From Zygnema cylindricum (lineage: Eukaryota > Streptophyta > Zygnematophyceae > Zygnematales > Zygnemataceae): a stretch of 64,000 bases of DNA. The stretch spans positions 74,759 to 138,758 of the forward strand of contig JBBHKE010003193.1 of NCBI GenBank assembly GCA_037447655.1, read 5' to 3'. The notes under the pieces are model-generated. The model did not search any database. It was not told the DNA's origin and was given only the letters and a program-made list of their open reading frames with translations. Positions 1 through 25,472 of the stretch are shown one piece after another (the stretch's first letter is position 1; the number at the start of each line of letters is the position of its first letter). Both the position numbers and the translations under genes were made by a program.

Positions 1-2500
1 CTCTCACTGAGACAACACTTTCGCCGGTACTAAAGCTCATTCTTCCACACACTACCAACTTTCTCCTTTCCCTCCCCTCCCTTCTTAGTCTTCCCTTTCT
101 TCTTACTCGAAATCATGGCCGCTTTCACAACAGAGTCACTCTCTTCTCTCTCCTTTTGAATCTGTTCCCTTGTTTCCCTCTCTCCTAATACAAGACCTGC
201 GACGACTACTCCTCCCTCCTTCTTCGCCTTTCCCTCCCTCTCTCTTGTCCCTACTCCCTGTGTGGGCCTATCCCTCCTTCCCACTTCGCCCTCTGGAGTC
301 TCACTACTACTCTCTGAGCACCCCTCCCCCTTCCCTCTCCCTCCTCCTCCGCCTCGCATTCTCTTCTGAGAAACTTCCTTGATGCTTCCTCCCGCTCGTC
401 GCTTACTTGAATTCCGGCCCGAATTGGCCAATGAGAGGCCTTCAGGTATCCCACTCTCATTTTCCGGCGATCCGTCTCCCTCTCTCTCCCTCCTCACTAT
501 CTCAGGCGCCCGAGGCCGCGTATTTGACTCCCCCCACCAAATTTCCCGAGAACTAGCGACCATCGGCAAGCTGCCACGTGGCAACTCTTCCATAGAAGAC
601 AAAGGAGCTTCCCCTCTCTCATTCTCCCCTCTTTCTCTCCCTCCCTCTCCAAATTTCCCCCCTCCTGTGCCACCACCTGGCAGCCCCCCTACCTCCATCA
701 CTTGCAGGGGGGCCATGATGGCCTTTTTGGTAAAATCCAGAAACCTTTTTTTTAAGGCAATCTTAGTGATTTATGGCTGTTTCTCCTTGTTTGTTTGTCT
801 GGTAGTGGGGAAGGCACCATCCAGCGAAGATACAACTCTACGGTCGGGTTTCGTCGTGTCATGAGTATGGGGGGGGAGCCATGGCATCCAGTCAGTTACT
901 GCACCTGTACGGATGTGCCACGTGGTAGCTCCTCAGACGTCCACGTCATCATTCCCGCCCGATTGGAAAGTAGCGCAAAGGGATGGGCGGGGGAAGTGTC
1001 TTTGGGAGAAAAGGGGGAGAGTTTGAGACTCAGAAGTGATTTCAACGGAACGGGAAACAGGCCGTTCCATGCCTGGTCCACATTAGGGTTTCAGAAGTGT
1101 TTTTTAGGGTTTCCGAACTGTTTCAGAGCCGTTTTCGTTTCTATCTGCTGTGTCGAGAAGAGCGGCGAGGCTGTCAAACTGTACCGTACAGGGTAAACAG
1201 AGAAAGAGGATGTCCTCCAAACGCTAAAAAAATTGCCACGTGGCACGAAATATGCTCTCTCGCACGTGCGAGGAGCTGTCAAACCAGTCTGAGGAGGACG
1301 GCGCAGCAATCGAACTGTACGGATGGACTGAAAACGGTGTGGAGCAACCGCCTGGAGCACGGCACCCTGCAGGGAGGTCTGAGAAAAGGGCGCTAAACAA
1401 GCGCCACGTGGCACACGGCAACGCCTCGAGGCCTGAGATTTTACATACTGAGGGCGCAGCATAAAGCGTCAAGGGCTACCACCACGTGGCAAAGGCGACA
1501 GACATAAAGCAGGGGCGGTCCACTAACCGGCGAAAACTACGCGATATGATCGTGTGACGTATCTGTGACACGTGCGACGACTTTGCGACGATTCATGGGT
1601 GTTACCTATTGGTTGCGACTAGGTGCTGCGTAATACGACGTTTTAGAAGTGACGCGAATCCATGCGACGATGTGCTGGAAGGGCGGGTGCTAGAAATGCG
1701 CGAAAACGGGGGCTAAAGACGCAGAGATTGGCGGGTTTCCGGTGGGCCACGGGAGCCTGTGCTCGCTGTTCCACGTGGCGACACCCCCCTTTGCCAAGTG
1801 GTGTCACTAAAAGAGACGTCGACGATTTGAGTGCCGCGACAAGCGGGGTCACCCAGTCACGCCGACGTGGCAAACGAAACAGCGCTGTGGACGCGAACCG
1901 CGCAAGGAGCCGTTCACACCGTAAGAATCGACCGGCGTGAATTTCGTGGCGCCGGATTCGGATTGCGATTCTATGCTCGATTGTTTATGACTTCTGACCG
2001 GAATGGAAACGAGGCAACAGTCTCCCGTGCCATTGAGTACTGACACGTGGCATATTACGGGCACGTGTCTAAAACGCTCTTTCGAAAAGGTAATTTCAAA
2101 CCGGCTGCCCGACACGCTTGGCCGACCAGCGTGGCACAATCTGCTATGCGGAGTATCAGTCCCTGAGAGCATTTATGGACGTCGCGCCATCCGCGGCAAG
2201 ACATGACAGATTGATGATCGCTTTGATGGGTAGATTATGGAATGAAATCATTGCTCGCGTGATACGGCAGAGCACGGACTACCATCGTACTTAGGGATAT
2301 GGCACATGTCGTATACTTCATTAGAACTGCGTCGTGTCACACGGTCGAATTGTGTAAAAAAACATGTGACCTGTGGATGCGTATATTCGATCCTGAAGAT
2401 CCTAAGGTACATCACCGGCATTTTGAGGTACAATTCGCACTCGCCCCGGTTTGGGTCGAAAGTTCGAAACTGTCTGAAACAGTAACTATTCGAAACCGGT
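1..2500. other. No convincing gene; GC-richer region with recurring CCACGTGG palindromes
   Basis: Long open frames exist on both strands (a minus-strand frame at 30-716 rich in Gly/Arg/Glu/Lys, and a plus-strand frame at 379-864). They are low-complexity, overlap one another and show no recognisable domain, so I do not call them genes. The notable content is the 8-bp palindrome CCACGTGG at 574, 918, 1236, 1404, 1482 and 1771, often extended to GCCACGTGGCA. Nothing else in 1500-2500 is recognisable. Confidence 0.4.
574..1778. promoter_or_regulatory. Cluster of six G-box-like palindromes (CCACGTGG)
   Basis: Exact CCACGTGG occurs at 574-581, 918-925, 1236-1243, 1404-1411, 1482-1489 and 1771-1778; near matches lie around 1863 and 2044. 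CACGTG is the known core of plant G-boxes bound by bZIP and bHLH factors. Six exact 8-mers in 1.2 kb is far above chance. No gene start is identified next to them, so a regulatory role is inference; they could also be a fragment of an old repeat. Confidence 0.35.
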
Positions 2501-2514
2501 TTTCCACCAATTTA

Positions 2515-3206
2515 GGGTGGCGTTCCATCAGACGATTTGTGAGGTTGTTTACAGAAATCCGGACCTATCCGTACTACGTCGTACCTCTTATTTTGTTTTT
2601 ATACGCGAACAACATTACAGAGAATCTTGCCAATATTCTTCAAAGGTTTGGGAGGCAACAATGACCGTTGGATGTTTTTTCGCGAAGCATTCGCGTCGAA
2701 AGTTTCTGTAAATGGTGATGGCACGTTGGATAATGAATGTACGTGTCAGGACGGCAACCAACGGAAATCGAAAAATTTCGCACATGATATATGCATTCAA
2801 AAATTCAACGGAAATCACGAAAGTGATCTTGTAACGAGCTTTCGTCGCGCTATTTTGTTACCGGCCATTCGTCACACTATTTGCGAAAGCGCTCATTCGT
2901 CACGCGAAAATGCAGAAACCCTAAAAATAATGAGCTGGCACCTGACAAGCGTTTGCAAAGAGTACAAAAGCTATGTGGTACGATGCCCTGGTCCGCACAT
3001 ACATGGTATGCAAATGACGATTTTGAGTTGAAGTTGGTCGGTGTAAAAAATATTTGACGATTTTCAATATACGATCGTATCTTACGTGGTACCACTCATT
3101 TCTGAGCACGTGGATTACGGACTCTGCGCGACAGAACATCGTTCAAAGTGTAGCATTCTGTAATGTTGTTCGTACGATTACATAATTTCCTGATGGAACG
3201 CCACCC
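2515..3206. mobile_element. PIF/Harbinger-like non-autonomous TIR element, copy 1 (692 bp)
   Basis: The 5' end reads GGGTGGCGTTCCATCAG and the 3' end is its reverse complement (CTGATGGAACGCCACCC). Both ends are flanked by TTA (2512-2514 and 3207-3209), the 3-bp target duplication typical of PIF/Harbinger. The interior has no transposase frame. A diverged sibling lies at 21093-21815, with related ends and shared interior starting with the TTTACAGAAATC stretch. Superfamily assignment rests on the TSD only. Confidence 0.6.
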
Positions 3207-3308
3207 TTAGCCATTGGTCGGCCATTTTTTTATTTTTCTTTTGTTTTTTTTCTTTTTGCCAATTCGGTTTTGATAGTCATTATGGTGTGTGAACTGTACC
3301 AGGGCGGT

Positions 3309-3617
3309 CCCGATAACTATAGGCGATAATTGTACAGTTTTCCGTACAGTTATACGAATAACTGTCTGTACTAAACTCCCGTTATACAGAGTACGGAACA
3401 GATTGTCACACGTGGCCTGCCACGCTATATACAGTCAAAAGTATAATACAACATATTGTAGCGTACTATTATATAGCGTACTATAGTTTTTTCACTTATC
3501 GCCGATAAGGAATTTGTTGGTCTTGGAGCGACATATCGGGACCCCTCACTGTTCGATAACCATTAACTATCGGTATCGGTTTTATCGCGATAAGTTTCTT
3601 GCCGATACACAACGCTA
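3309..3617. mobile_element. 5'-truncated copy of the hAT-like MITE family a
   Basis: The sequence from about 3309 matches the 3' two-thirds of the full copies at 19724-20190 and 23820-24287. It shares CCGATAACTAT, the ACGTGGC..GCCACGCTATATAC stretch and the TTGGTCTTGGAGCGACATATCG block, and ends in TTGCCGATACACAACGCTA. The 5' TIR is missing. No coding capacity. Confidence 0.6.
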
Positions 3618-3809
3618 GGGTTTTGACAGTAACCGAATATCTTTGCCAAATATTCCCTCTACCTGAATATTTTTCTAACGAATATGGTGGCTATGGCACA
3701 TGCATTCATCTGTTAAAACTCCAGTGGTCACGCTTTTGACGAGACCCGTGGGCAGGGGATGGGGGAAATTTTGTCCAAAAGGAGGGAAATTGATGCACCA
3801 GCTTTTCAG

Positions 3810-4070
3810 CTGACGAAAATAGTTTATACTGTTTTAGTTGCACGGCATAGTTTTTGCCGTTTTAACTGCACGGCATAGTTTTAACCGTCTTAACTGCACG
3901 ACATAGTTTCAACGGTTTTACCTGGACAGCGTGATCTTATTCTTTTTTACTGCACAGCGTTGTTTTAATCGTTTTAACTACATGCCATAGTTTTAAATTT
4001 CACGGCATAGTTTTAGCCATTTTAAACTTTACAGGGGAGTTTTAACCGTTTTAACGGCACAGCATTAGCT
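3810..4070. repeat. Degenerate minisatellite, ~35-bp unit
   Basis: A unit resembling CACGGCATAGTTTTAACCG followed by TTTTAACTG recurs about seven times with substitutions and small indels. It is AT-rich with a conserved GGCATAGTTTTA core, and no coding frame runs through it. Confidence 0.6.
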
Positions 4071-4942
4071 GTGTCCTATGGCAGTCGATGATCGAGAGTT
4101 CGCACGTGTAAGAACCAATGTTTCCCACATTCTCATTGTAAACTGAAAGATTCACGAACAGATACGCTGACATTTCAATTTGCGCAAATGTTAGAGCTTT
4201 GACAGTACAATGTTAATGTATTATACGGCACTAGTACACATCATTCAAATTGTGGGTATTTAATATTTACTGATCGTGGGTCAGGATGTTCACACAGTAA
4301 TCCACAAAATGTGGATTAAAAAACTCACAATATAGGGACAATGCAACCATTCACGCTAAGTCATTTGAGTGGAGAAGCCTCGAATGAAAAATTAAGACGA
4401 CACAATCGACCACTATACTTGGAAATTGCAGGACGACTCAATTGAATGGAAAATAACCTTTAAAACACCTTACCTTACAAAATACTTTCTACCTTCCCTT
4501 TCAAAATGCCGAAGTCTATTGCGGACCATCATACACACAGATATGGGTTAATCGTCGACTTCAAAAACATAATAAATAAAACACTGACGAGATCCAACAG
4601 AAAGAAAGAGAGAAAGAGAAAGGGCAAATCAAACCGTGACCCGCAATAGGAAATGTCAAATACCCAAAAAATAAAAAAAAGCGAAGGTACGAGGGAAGAG
4701 GGATCTTATATGATAAAAAAAGAGACTGCATCTTGTCCCCAAGGGCGAACACGAGAAAATTTTCGAACCAAAAAATGCCTATGGCTACCTATTTTAAAAA
4801 GACACTCGCTAAAAAAAATGACCAAATGACCTACTCTCCGGAAAACTTATCACAGAAACCAATCCTGTAATCAAAGAATTAGCCATGCAAATTACATGAC
4901 CTTTTTTTTTTCTCCTACAAAATTTTACCCTAGAAATGGTTT
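4071..4942. other. Downstream flank / probable 3' UTR side of the SET-domain gene
   Basis: No gene is visible. This AT-rich stretch lies immediately 3' of the stop codon of the minus-strand methyltransferase gene, so part of it is presumably its 3' UTR. I see no clear poly(A) signal that I would defend. Confidence 0.3.
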
Positions 4943-18723
<13,781 letters not shown>

Positions 18724-19330
18724 TAACTCTCTAGAATTCAAAGCAACAGGTTTTATATAATGACAACATCATCAAGTTAACCATGATGGCGCATGAAGAG
18801 TGAAGGAAACCCTGATCCAAAAAAACCTAAATGCATAGGAGACAATCTACTGTGTTCAACATGTTTCCAATTTGAACCTTTGCATCCTCCTTGCATAGAT
18901 GCTGTTCAATTTCAGCTATAAAAGTATGAAGATAATTAATGGGATAGGCAATAGGTTAAAATGGCATTGTTCCATCCATGGCTTGACATGCATGTCCTTG
19001 TGTTTCTCTTATTCCTTGACATTTCCCAGTCTTCCATAAATATGAGGCCACAAATGCTTTCAACATTTAAAAGAACTACGAGGATCATTTTGCTAATGGA
19101 CTTTTAATCCACCAGATGGGCAAGACATTTAGGGTTAGGAGAGCCGGGTGAAGAAATCCTCAAAACTCAAATAAAACAAAAATTGATGATAAGACGACAA
19201 CAATTATGTGCTAGCGAATAATTCCGACACATGTAGGAGGGGGACTGTTCCAAATAGAACGGAAGATAGTATCGCAGGGTTCATGCTACAGTTCTGTAGA
19301 TTTACAGTGGGGATAGTCGTAAGTGTGGCA
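18724..19330. other. Upstream flank of the SET gene
   Basis: Nothing is recognisable as coding. On the minus strand TATATAAAA (around 18751-18759) lies only ~30 nt from the chosen ATG. That is too close for a standard TATA box plus leader, so either the true start is in an upstream exon or transcription starts almost at the ATG. Confidence 0.3.
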
Positions 19331-19405
19331 TACTGGCATGGTATAAAGGTATTATACGCAAACAACAGTACATTAAAGTACAGTAAAGTACAGTACTGTA
19401 CTGTG

Positions 19406-19622
19406 CACCGCCAATCGTTATTAGCGTGTAAGTTTTTTTAGCGTATACGAATAATTAGCGTGGTTTACGCTAATTGGGAATTTGAAAATTTTCGAAGAAA
19501 TCGTCTATTCTAATTAGGAATTGGGATTTTTTTTAAATAGTGTGGATAATTCTATTTGAGAATAAAAATAAAAAAAAGCGAGACGGAATTAGCGTACACA
19601 ACGCTAATAACGATTGGCGGTG
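19406..19622. mobile_element. Stowaway-like MITE (217 bp), copy 1
   Basis: Termini CACCGCCAATCGTTATTAGCG and its inverse CGCTAATAACGATTGGCGGTG. Better-preserved siblings (22153, 50213, 58553) are flanked by TA on both sides, as in Tc1/mariner-derived Stowaway elements; here the flanks have mutated. No coding capacity. Confidence 0.65.
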
Positions 19623-19723
19623 TCCTGTAGTAAATGAGGTTAAATAGTAATATACAGAGTAAAATAGTAAAAGTATGTTATTGTACTTTCGCAGAAGTTA
19701 TAATAGTTTAAAAGTATATTTTT

Positions 19724-20190
19724 TAGTGTTGTGTATCGGCAAGGTTTTGCCGATAATCGATATGTACCTTTTTGGCTTGCCGATAATCGATATATTGGCA
19801 AGATATATCGAAACTGGTGTTATCGCCGATAAGAAACCGATATTATCGGTTTTTTATCGCAAAAACACCGGTACCGATAACTATCGGCGATAATTGTACG
19901 GTTCTTACCGTACAATTGTACGGTTATTGCGTCGTACTGAACCACTGTTATTCCGTTACACATAGTATGGAACAGATTGTTACACATGGCATGCCACGCT
20001 ATATACAATAAAAAATACAATATAATATATTATAAAGTACGATTATATAGCGTACTATATTTTTTCTACTTATCGCCGATAAGAAAATTGTTGGTCTCGG
20101 AGCGATATATCGAGATCCCTGACCGTTCGATAACCGATAACTATCGGCATCGGAGTTATCGCGATATTTTTTTGCCGATACATAACACTA
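19724..20190. mobile_element. hAT-like MITE family a, full copy (467 bp)
   Basis: Termini TAGTGTTGTGTATCGGCAA and TTGCCGATACATAACACTA are inverted. The interior is full of short ATCG/CGAT palindromes. The 467-bp copy is nearly the same length as that at 23820-24287 (468 bp). No perfect 8-bp duplication remains; the ~100 bp 5' of both copies is shared, so they were duplicated together with flank. Confidence 0.65.
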
Positions 20191-20208
20191 GAAAAAACAT
20201 GTAGTCGT

Positions 20209-20412
20209 TAGTGTTGGGTATCGGGTAGTTTCATATCGCGATAATTTTGATATTCGATATATCGAATATCGATCGAGCAAAGTCCTCGATATATCGTACC
20301 GCGACCAACAAAAATTATCGCGATATATACCGCACAAAAAGGGTGTCTGTACATTATACCGTACAGATATCGTACAGGGAAAGTACAGTAAACCGTACGC
20401 AAAATGGTACAG

Positions 20413-20443
<31 letters not shown>

Positions 20444-20610
20444 ACTGAGCGCCGACCACAAGGGGGGGGGGCTTTCTGAAAGAAAAAATCCGGAAAAAAA
20501 AAATCTGGATATTTAGCTTCTCCGTACATGGTCTCGATATATCGATTATCGGGTACTTAAATTTTGATATATATCAAATATCCACAATAGGTCCTCGATA
20601 CCCAACACTA
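20209..20610. mobile_element. hAT-like MITE family b (402 bp) with 8-bp target duplication
   Basis: Begins TAGTGTTGGGTATCG and ends CGATACCCAACACTA, with an exact 8-bp flanking duplication GTAGTCGT at 20201-20208 and 20611-20618. The 8-bp TSD and TAGTGTTGG-type end are hAT features. The interior holds a C31 run (20413-20443) and a G10 run (20462-20471). No transposase. Confidence 0.8.
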
Positions 20611-21092
20611 GTAGTCGTATCCCTAATGAATGAATGAATGATACGGACGAATTTGAGTCATCGGCGACTAATCGTACGACAACATGAATCACATCGCGAC
20701 GTTTTTGTTGACGTGAGGTGACGTCAAAGGCGATTCACGTCTAAACAACAAAAAAAGACATTCATTTCCTTATCTCATTCATCATCCATTTCTAGTGTGA
20801 ATGCAACAACTGACATGGTATAAAGGTATTATACGCAAACAACAGTACAGTACACCGTTGATCGTATTTAGTGTGTAGAAATTATTAGCGTGTAGAATAT
20901 TTTAGTGTCATGTACACTAATTTTGACTTAGAAAAATTTCGAAAAAAAGTTATACACTAATTTTTCAACGAATGCCAATATGGGTACAGCTGATTTGTCG
21001 AGAGGATATTCACACTAATATAGGTAAAAGTATAAGTTCTGACAATTCGTACTCTGTCGCATACTTTCACTCTAATTAATTCCTAACTCTAA

Positions 21093-21815
21093 GGGTGAAG
21101 TTCCATCAGGCGAAAGTGGCGTAGTTTACAGAAATCTGCGACCCTCCGTACCAAATCGTACCGCCTATTTTGTTTTTATATGAAAACTACATTACAAAGA
21201 ATCTTGCCGATACTTGGAGGTAACATTGACCGTCGGATGTTCATCTGCGAGGAGTTCGCTTCATTTTTCTCTATAACTGTCAACCCACCTCGAGGAGCTG
21301 GGTTGGCAGATACAGAAAAAAAAATCGTGACACGCTAGCCGATTAAGCTACGTGTCATGTTGGAAAACCAACGAAAAATCTGAAGATTTGCACCTGATAC
21401 GCGGCTTCCAAAGTACAACGGAAAATTAAAACGAAATTTCGTAACATTCCCTCGTCACGCTATTTTCGGTAAGTTTTGTTCGTCACACTATTTCTCTCTA
21501 AAGGACTTTCGTTATGTTCGAAAACTGAAACCCTAAAAAATGAGTTGTCGTACATACTGGCGTCTGCGAAATGTATAAAAGTTTTGTCGTATGTTTACTT
21601 CTTACGCAGGTACATGGTACGCAAGTCAAGATTTGAAGTTAAGTTTGTCGGTGCTAAAAATCTGAAAGATAATCAATATCAGATTGTAGCTTGCGTGGCG
21701 CCAATCAATTGAGAACACGTGGTTTACAGACTCTACGTGATGGAACTTCGACTTAATTGACCCGGTCTGTAGAGTTTGCCGTACAATTACAGAAACGTAT
21801 GATGGAACTTCACCC
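21093..21815. mobile_element. PIF/Harbinger-like non-autonomous TIR element, copy 2 (723 bp)
   Basis: Ends GGGTGAAGTTCCATCA and its near inverse GATGGAACTTCACCC, flanked by TAA and TAG. It shares scattered homology with 2515-3206, including TTTACAGAAATC, the CCTATTTTGTTTTTATA block and the CGTCACACTATTT block. No transposase frame. Confidence 0.6.
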
Positions 21816-22152
21816 TAGTATCGGTTTTTTAGGGTGTAGGCAATACGCGACAAATAAATGTACACTAACAGGGCAATTTTTCGTGTGATAGCAAATATTT
21901 TATTTAAATATCTGTACTTGTATAATTAAAAGATACATTTTTATACGCATCGACACGTTCCGTACTCCACACTAATAAAAATATACATTAATTAAAATGG
22001 TGTACACTAATTGTTCTTCTCGTAATTAGCGTACAGGAAAAATTAGTATCATTTACCCTATTTTAGGTAAAACCCTCAAAAGTTAGGGGCCCCGAATTAG
22101 TGTTCAACACGCTAAGTACAATGGACGGGGTACTGTACAGTACAGTACAGTA

Positions 22153-23713
22153 CACCGCCAATCGTTATTAGAGTAAATAACGCTAAATCGGTGCCCTTTA
22201 AAAAAAAAAAAAACTTGAAATACAATCCATAATTCTTTTTTTCCTTTACGCCTTTTAGGGTTCTCTTTTTTATTAGCGACAATAACGGAAGTACAGCGCG
22301 ATGTTTATGGTGTGGTATACGGACAGGGTTTGTCCGTACCAAAATGTACTTTTTGAAATACAAATGTAAAAAAAGTCATATAATGTAAGAGAATTGCTAA
22401 TCGCAGAGACAATTTTTGCTGCGCGCAGATAGTCGCGTCAACTTTTCAAAAAATGTACATTTTAAGCACAGATTAGTACAAGTTACGTACCTTTGAGTTT
22501 ATGCTTGACAATCAATCTGTCAAACAACTTTGACTTGTGAAATACTGCAACGACTGGTTAAAAAACTGTCGCGCTTGCGAACGACGACCGTCATCAAAAA
22601 ACAACAGTTCACACGGCCGGCCAAGGTTTACAGTAACAAAACTAAGGCAACCACATGTAAAATAAACTGTTGCGCGCAGATTCTTTCTCACTTCACTTTC
22701 TTCACTTGATCAACTTTGGATGTGGTGATATGTTTGGCTAGCGTACGAAAAATGTTTTGTTCTTCGGTTGATGTCGGTGCATCTATATTGTTGTCGGTGC
22801 ACTAAGTTAGGAATGCGGACAAACGGGGCCATACTATTAATTGCAAACGCTTTGTGCTGTACCCTTTGCGCACTCTTGTGCGGCGTTTCTGCCTTGTCAA
22901 TCCGTACGAAACGCACACGGAGATGTACGGCCTGAGTCAGCGCCTTAGATTTGAGATCTCTGGTTAGCGACTTTGCCGCGCATGGTAAATGCGCACGAAA
23001 AATCAAATAAAATACGTATTTAAAGGATTATATTCTCGCGTTTTTATCATTTAGTTTCATCGATATTTCTACGTGGATACGTTTTCTTATCTGGTACGAA
23101 TTTTATTTCGTTTCAATTGAAGCTCAATTGAAGTGAGAAAGTACTTGCGCGCAACAATTTGTTTTACATGTGGTTGCCGCAGTTTTGTTACCGTAAACCT
23201 TGGTCGGCCGTGTGAACTATTGTTTTTTTATGACGGTCGTCGTTCGCAAGCGCGACACTTTTTTAACCGGTCGCTACAATATTTCACCAATCAAAGTTGT
23301 TCGACAGATTGACCGTCAAGCATAAGCTCAAAGGTACGTAACTTGTACTAATTTGTACTTAAAATGTTAAATTTTTGAAAAGTTGACGCGACTTCCTGCG
23401 CGCAGCAAAAATTGTCTCTGCGATTAGCAATTCCCTTAATGTAATTGCTTACGCATGTGAATGTGTATTGGAAAAAGAGACGCACACTCGAATATTCAGA
23501 TTTTGGCGTACGAATTGTCAGATTTTGTACGAGTACATATATTGATGTAGACATCCATACGGAGGGTTTTTGTTATTCGAAAAAACCCAAATTAGAGTTG
23601 GTGATTAATTTATATATATGTTTTTTCTGAATTTTTTTTTTCCCAATTAGCGTTAATAAAACTATTTTTTTTTTACGCTATTAATTCTTTTACTCTAATA
23701 GTGATTGGCGTTG
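22153..23713. mobile_element. Stowaway-like element (outer), split by a Mutator-like element
   Basis: The left end CACCGCCAATCGTTATTAGAG and the right end CTCTAATAGTGATTGGCGTTG are inverted and flanked by TA on both sides (22151-22152, 23714-23715). Removing the nested element (22389-23435 plus one target copy) leaves about 505 bp. No coding capacity. Confidence 0.65.
22389..23435. mobile_element. Mutator-like non-autonomous element 1 (1047 bp, ~310-bp TIRs, 9-bp TSD)
   Basis: The left end is GAGAATTGCTAATCGCAGAG and the right end reads inverted as GGGAATTGCTAATCGCAGAG. The inverted repeats extend to about 22700 and from about 23124, including a shared AACCACATGTAAA block. Flanks ATAATGTAA (22380-22388) and TTAATGTAA (23436-23444) are a 9-bp duplication with one mismatch, the Mutator hallmark. 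The ~420-bp interior has a weak minus-strand frame (22710-23006) but no transposase motif I recognise. Confidence 0.75.
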
Positions 23714-23819
23714 TACTGTACTGTAGTAAATTAGGTTAAATCGTAATATACAGAGTAAAATAGTAAAAGTATGTTACTATACTTTCGCACAAGTTAAAAT
23801 AGTTTAAAAGGATATTTTT

Positions 23820-24287
23820 TAGTGTTGTGTATCGGCAAGGTTTTGCCGATAATCGATATGTACCTTTTTAGTTTGCGATAATCGATGTATTGGCACGATA
23901 TATCGAAACTGGTGGCATCGTCGATAAGAAACCGACTTTATCAGTTTTTCATCGCGATAACACCGGTACCGATAACTATCGGCGATAATTGTTCGGCTCT
24001 TACCGTACAATTGTATGGTTTATTCCGTCGTACTGAACCACCGGTATTTCATTACACATAGTATGGAACACATTGCTACACGTGGCATGCCACGCTATAT
24101 ACAATAAAAAATACAATATATAATATTATAAAGTACGATTATATAACGTACTATATTTTTTCTATTTATCGCAAATAAGGAATTTGTTGGTCTCGGAGCG
24201 ATATATCGAGAACCCCGTCCGTTTGATAACCGATAACTATCAGTATCAGAGTTATCGAGATAATTTTTTTGCCGATACATAACACTA
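23820..24287. mobile_element. hAT-like MITE family a, full copy (468 bp)
   Basis: Starts TAGTGTTGTGTATCGGCAAGG and ends TTGCCGATACATAACACTA. It is collinear with 19724-20190, with scattered substitutions. The same spacer precedes both copies (AATATACAGAGTAAAATAG). Confidence 0.65.
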
Positions 24288-25472
24288 CTAAAATGCATGT
24301 CAAGTTACTAATAAAAACAGAAGTGTATTTTAGGGTACGATAGGGCTTCAAGAAGGGGCTAATTCGAGACCCTTATTTAGTGAAATGGCTGAGTGCGGTT
24401 GAACGTTTTTAACCAAACCTGCTTGGTAAAACAACGGCTCATCGAAAGATGACGTGTCATCATTTCGCCACTGTGATGTAAATAAATAAATATAACCAAC
24501 CTTGCGCGCGGTATTAAGATGCATATTCTTCAAATGTATGCAATCTTTCGAGTTCCCATTATTGACTTATCGTCAAATGTGTCATCAATTTTTTTTATCA
24601 CTTTCGACAGTGGTCTAATATTAGAATTTGCGGTTTTTAAGCCCTAACTCTACATTAGGTGTGTGTGAGGAGATCCGAAGTGTTCTCCATTGTTTTAGAC
24701 TTATTTTATCCCTTTTTAAGTCGAAGAGGTGTTGGAAATGGTGTGCCTTTTGTTTCCTAGGTTAGTATTGTTTAGCTTGTTGAAAAAGTAATTGGCAACC
24801 GCTTCTGAGTGGTTAGGATGCTCAGTTGAGCAAAGGAACTAAGCATGCTATTTTATTGACATTAATATTGGAATGTATTCTTAATATTATAAATTGAGAA
24901 GAAGAAGTGTTGTTCGTTACAAATAATGAATTAGGTTATATAAATTTAAGCAATCAATCGGAAACTAACAGAAACAACGCCTTTTCAAAGGATACTGAAT
25001 TTTTGCTTTTTATCTGCAATTTTAGGTTAATATTAACAAAACTAAAGAGCAACTAATAATTATGATATTTACAAACTTGTGGGACACATATTGCTACACA
25101 AGATACAATTTTCTACAATCTTCAATGAACGATGTTCAGACAATTGGTTTTCACTTGTTAAACATTTTATTTTTTTCCTTTCGAACTTCGCTTTAATGGG
25201 AGCTATAACTATTGCAAGTAAAACTAAAATTACATAATAGAGCAATTGTGATCATGCATGAGCCCCTTTCTCTAGAACGTAGAAACAAAATAGAGCGATT
25301 GCAGTATTGCACCATGCATTTGTAATTTGTGATTTATTATTGTATCACAAATAAAAATCTTAGGCATCTGAAATATGTCTTCGGTTTTTACTAGAATATG
25401 AGGATGACCTTATGTCTCAATCGTCACGCATTTCCGAAATTTTTGATCTAAGGGTGAAATACAGCTACTTAT
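24288..25472. other. AT-rich intergenic stretch
   Basis: I see no gene, structural RNA or repeat structure here that I can support. It ends at the left LTR of chromovirus A. Confidence 0.4.

Noticed and set aside
30-716. 228-codon minus-strand Gly/Arg/Glu-rich frame
   Set aside because: Low complexity, overlapping opposite-strand frames of similar length, no domain, no splice or start context that distinguishes it.
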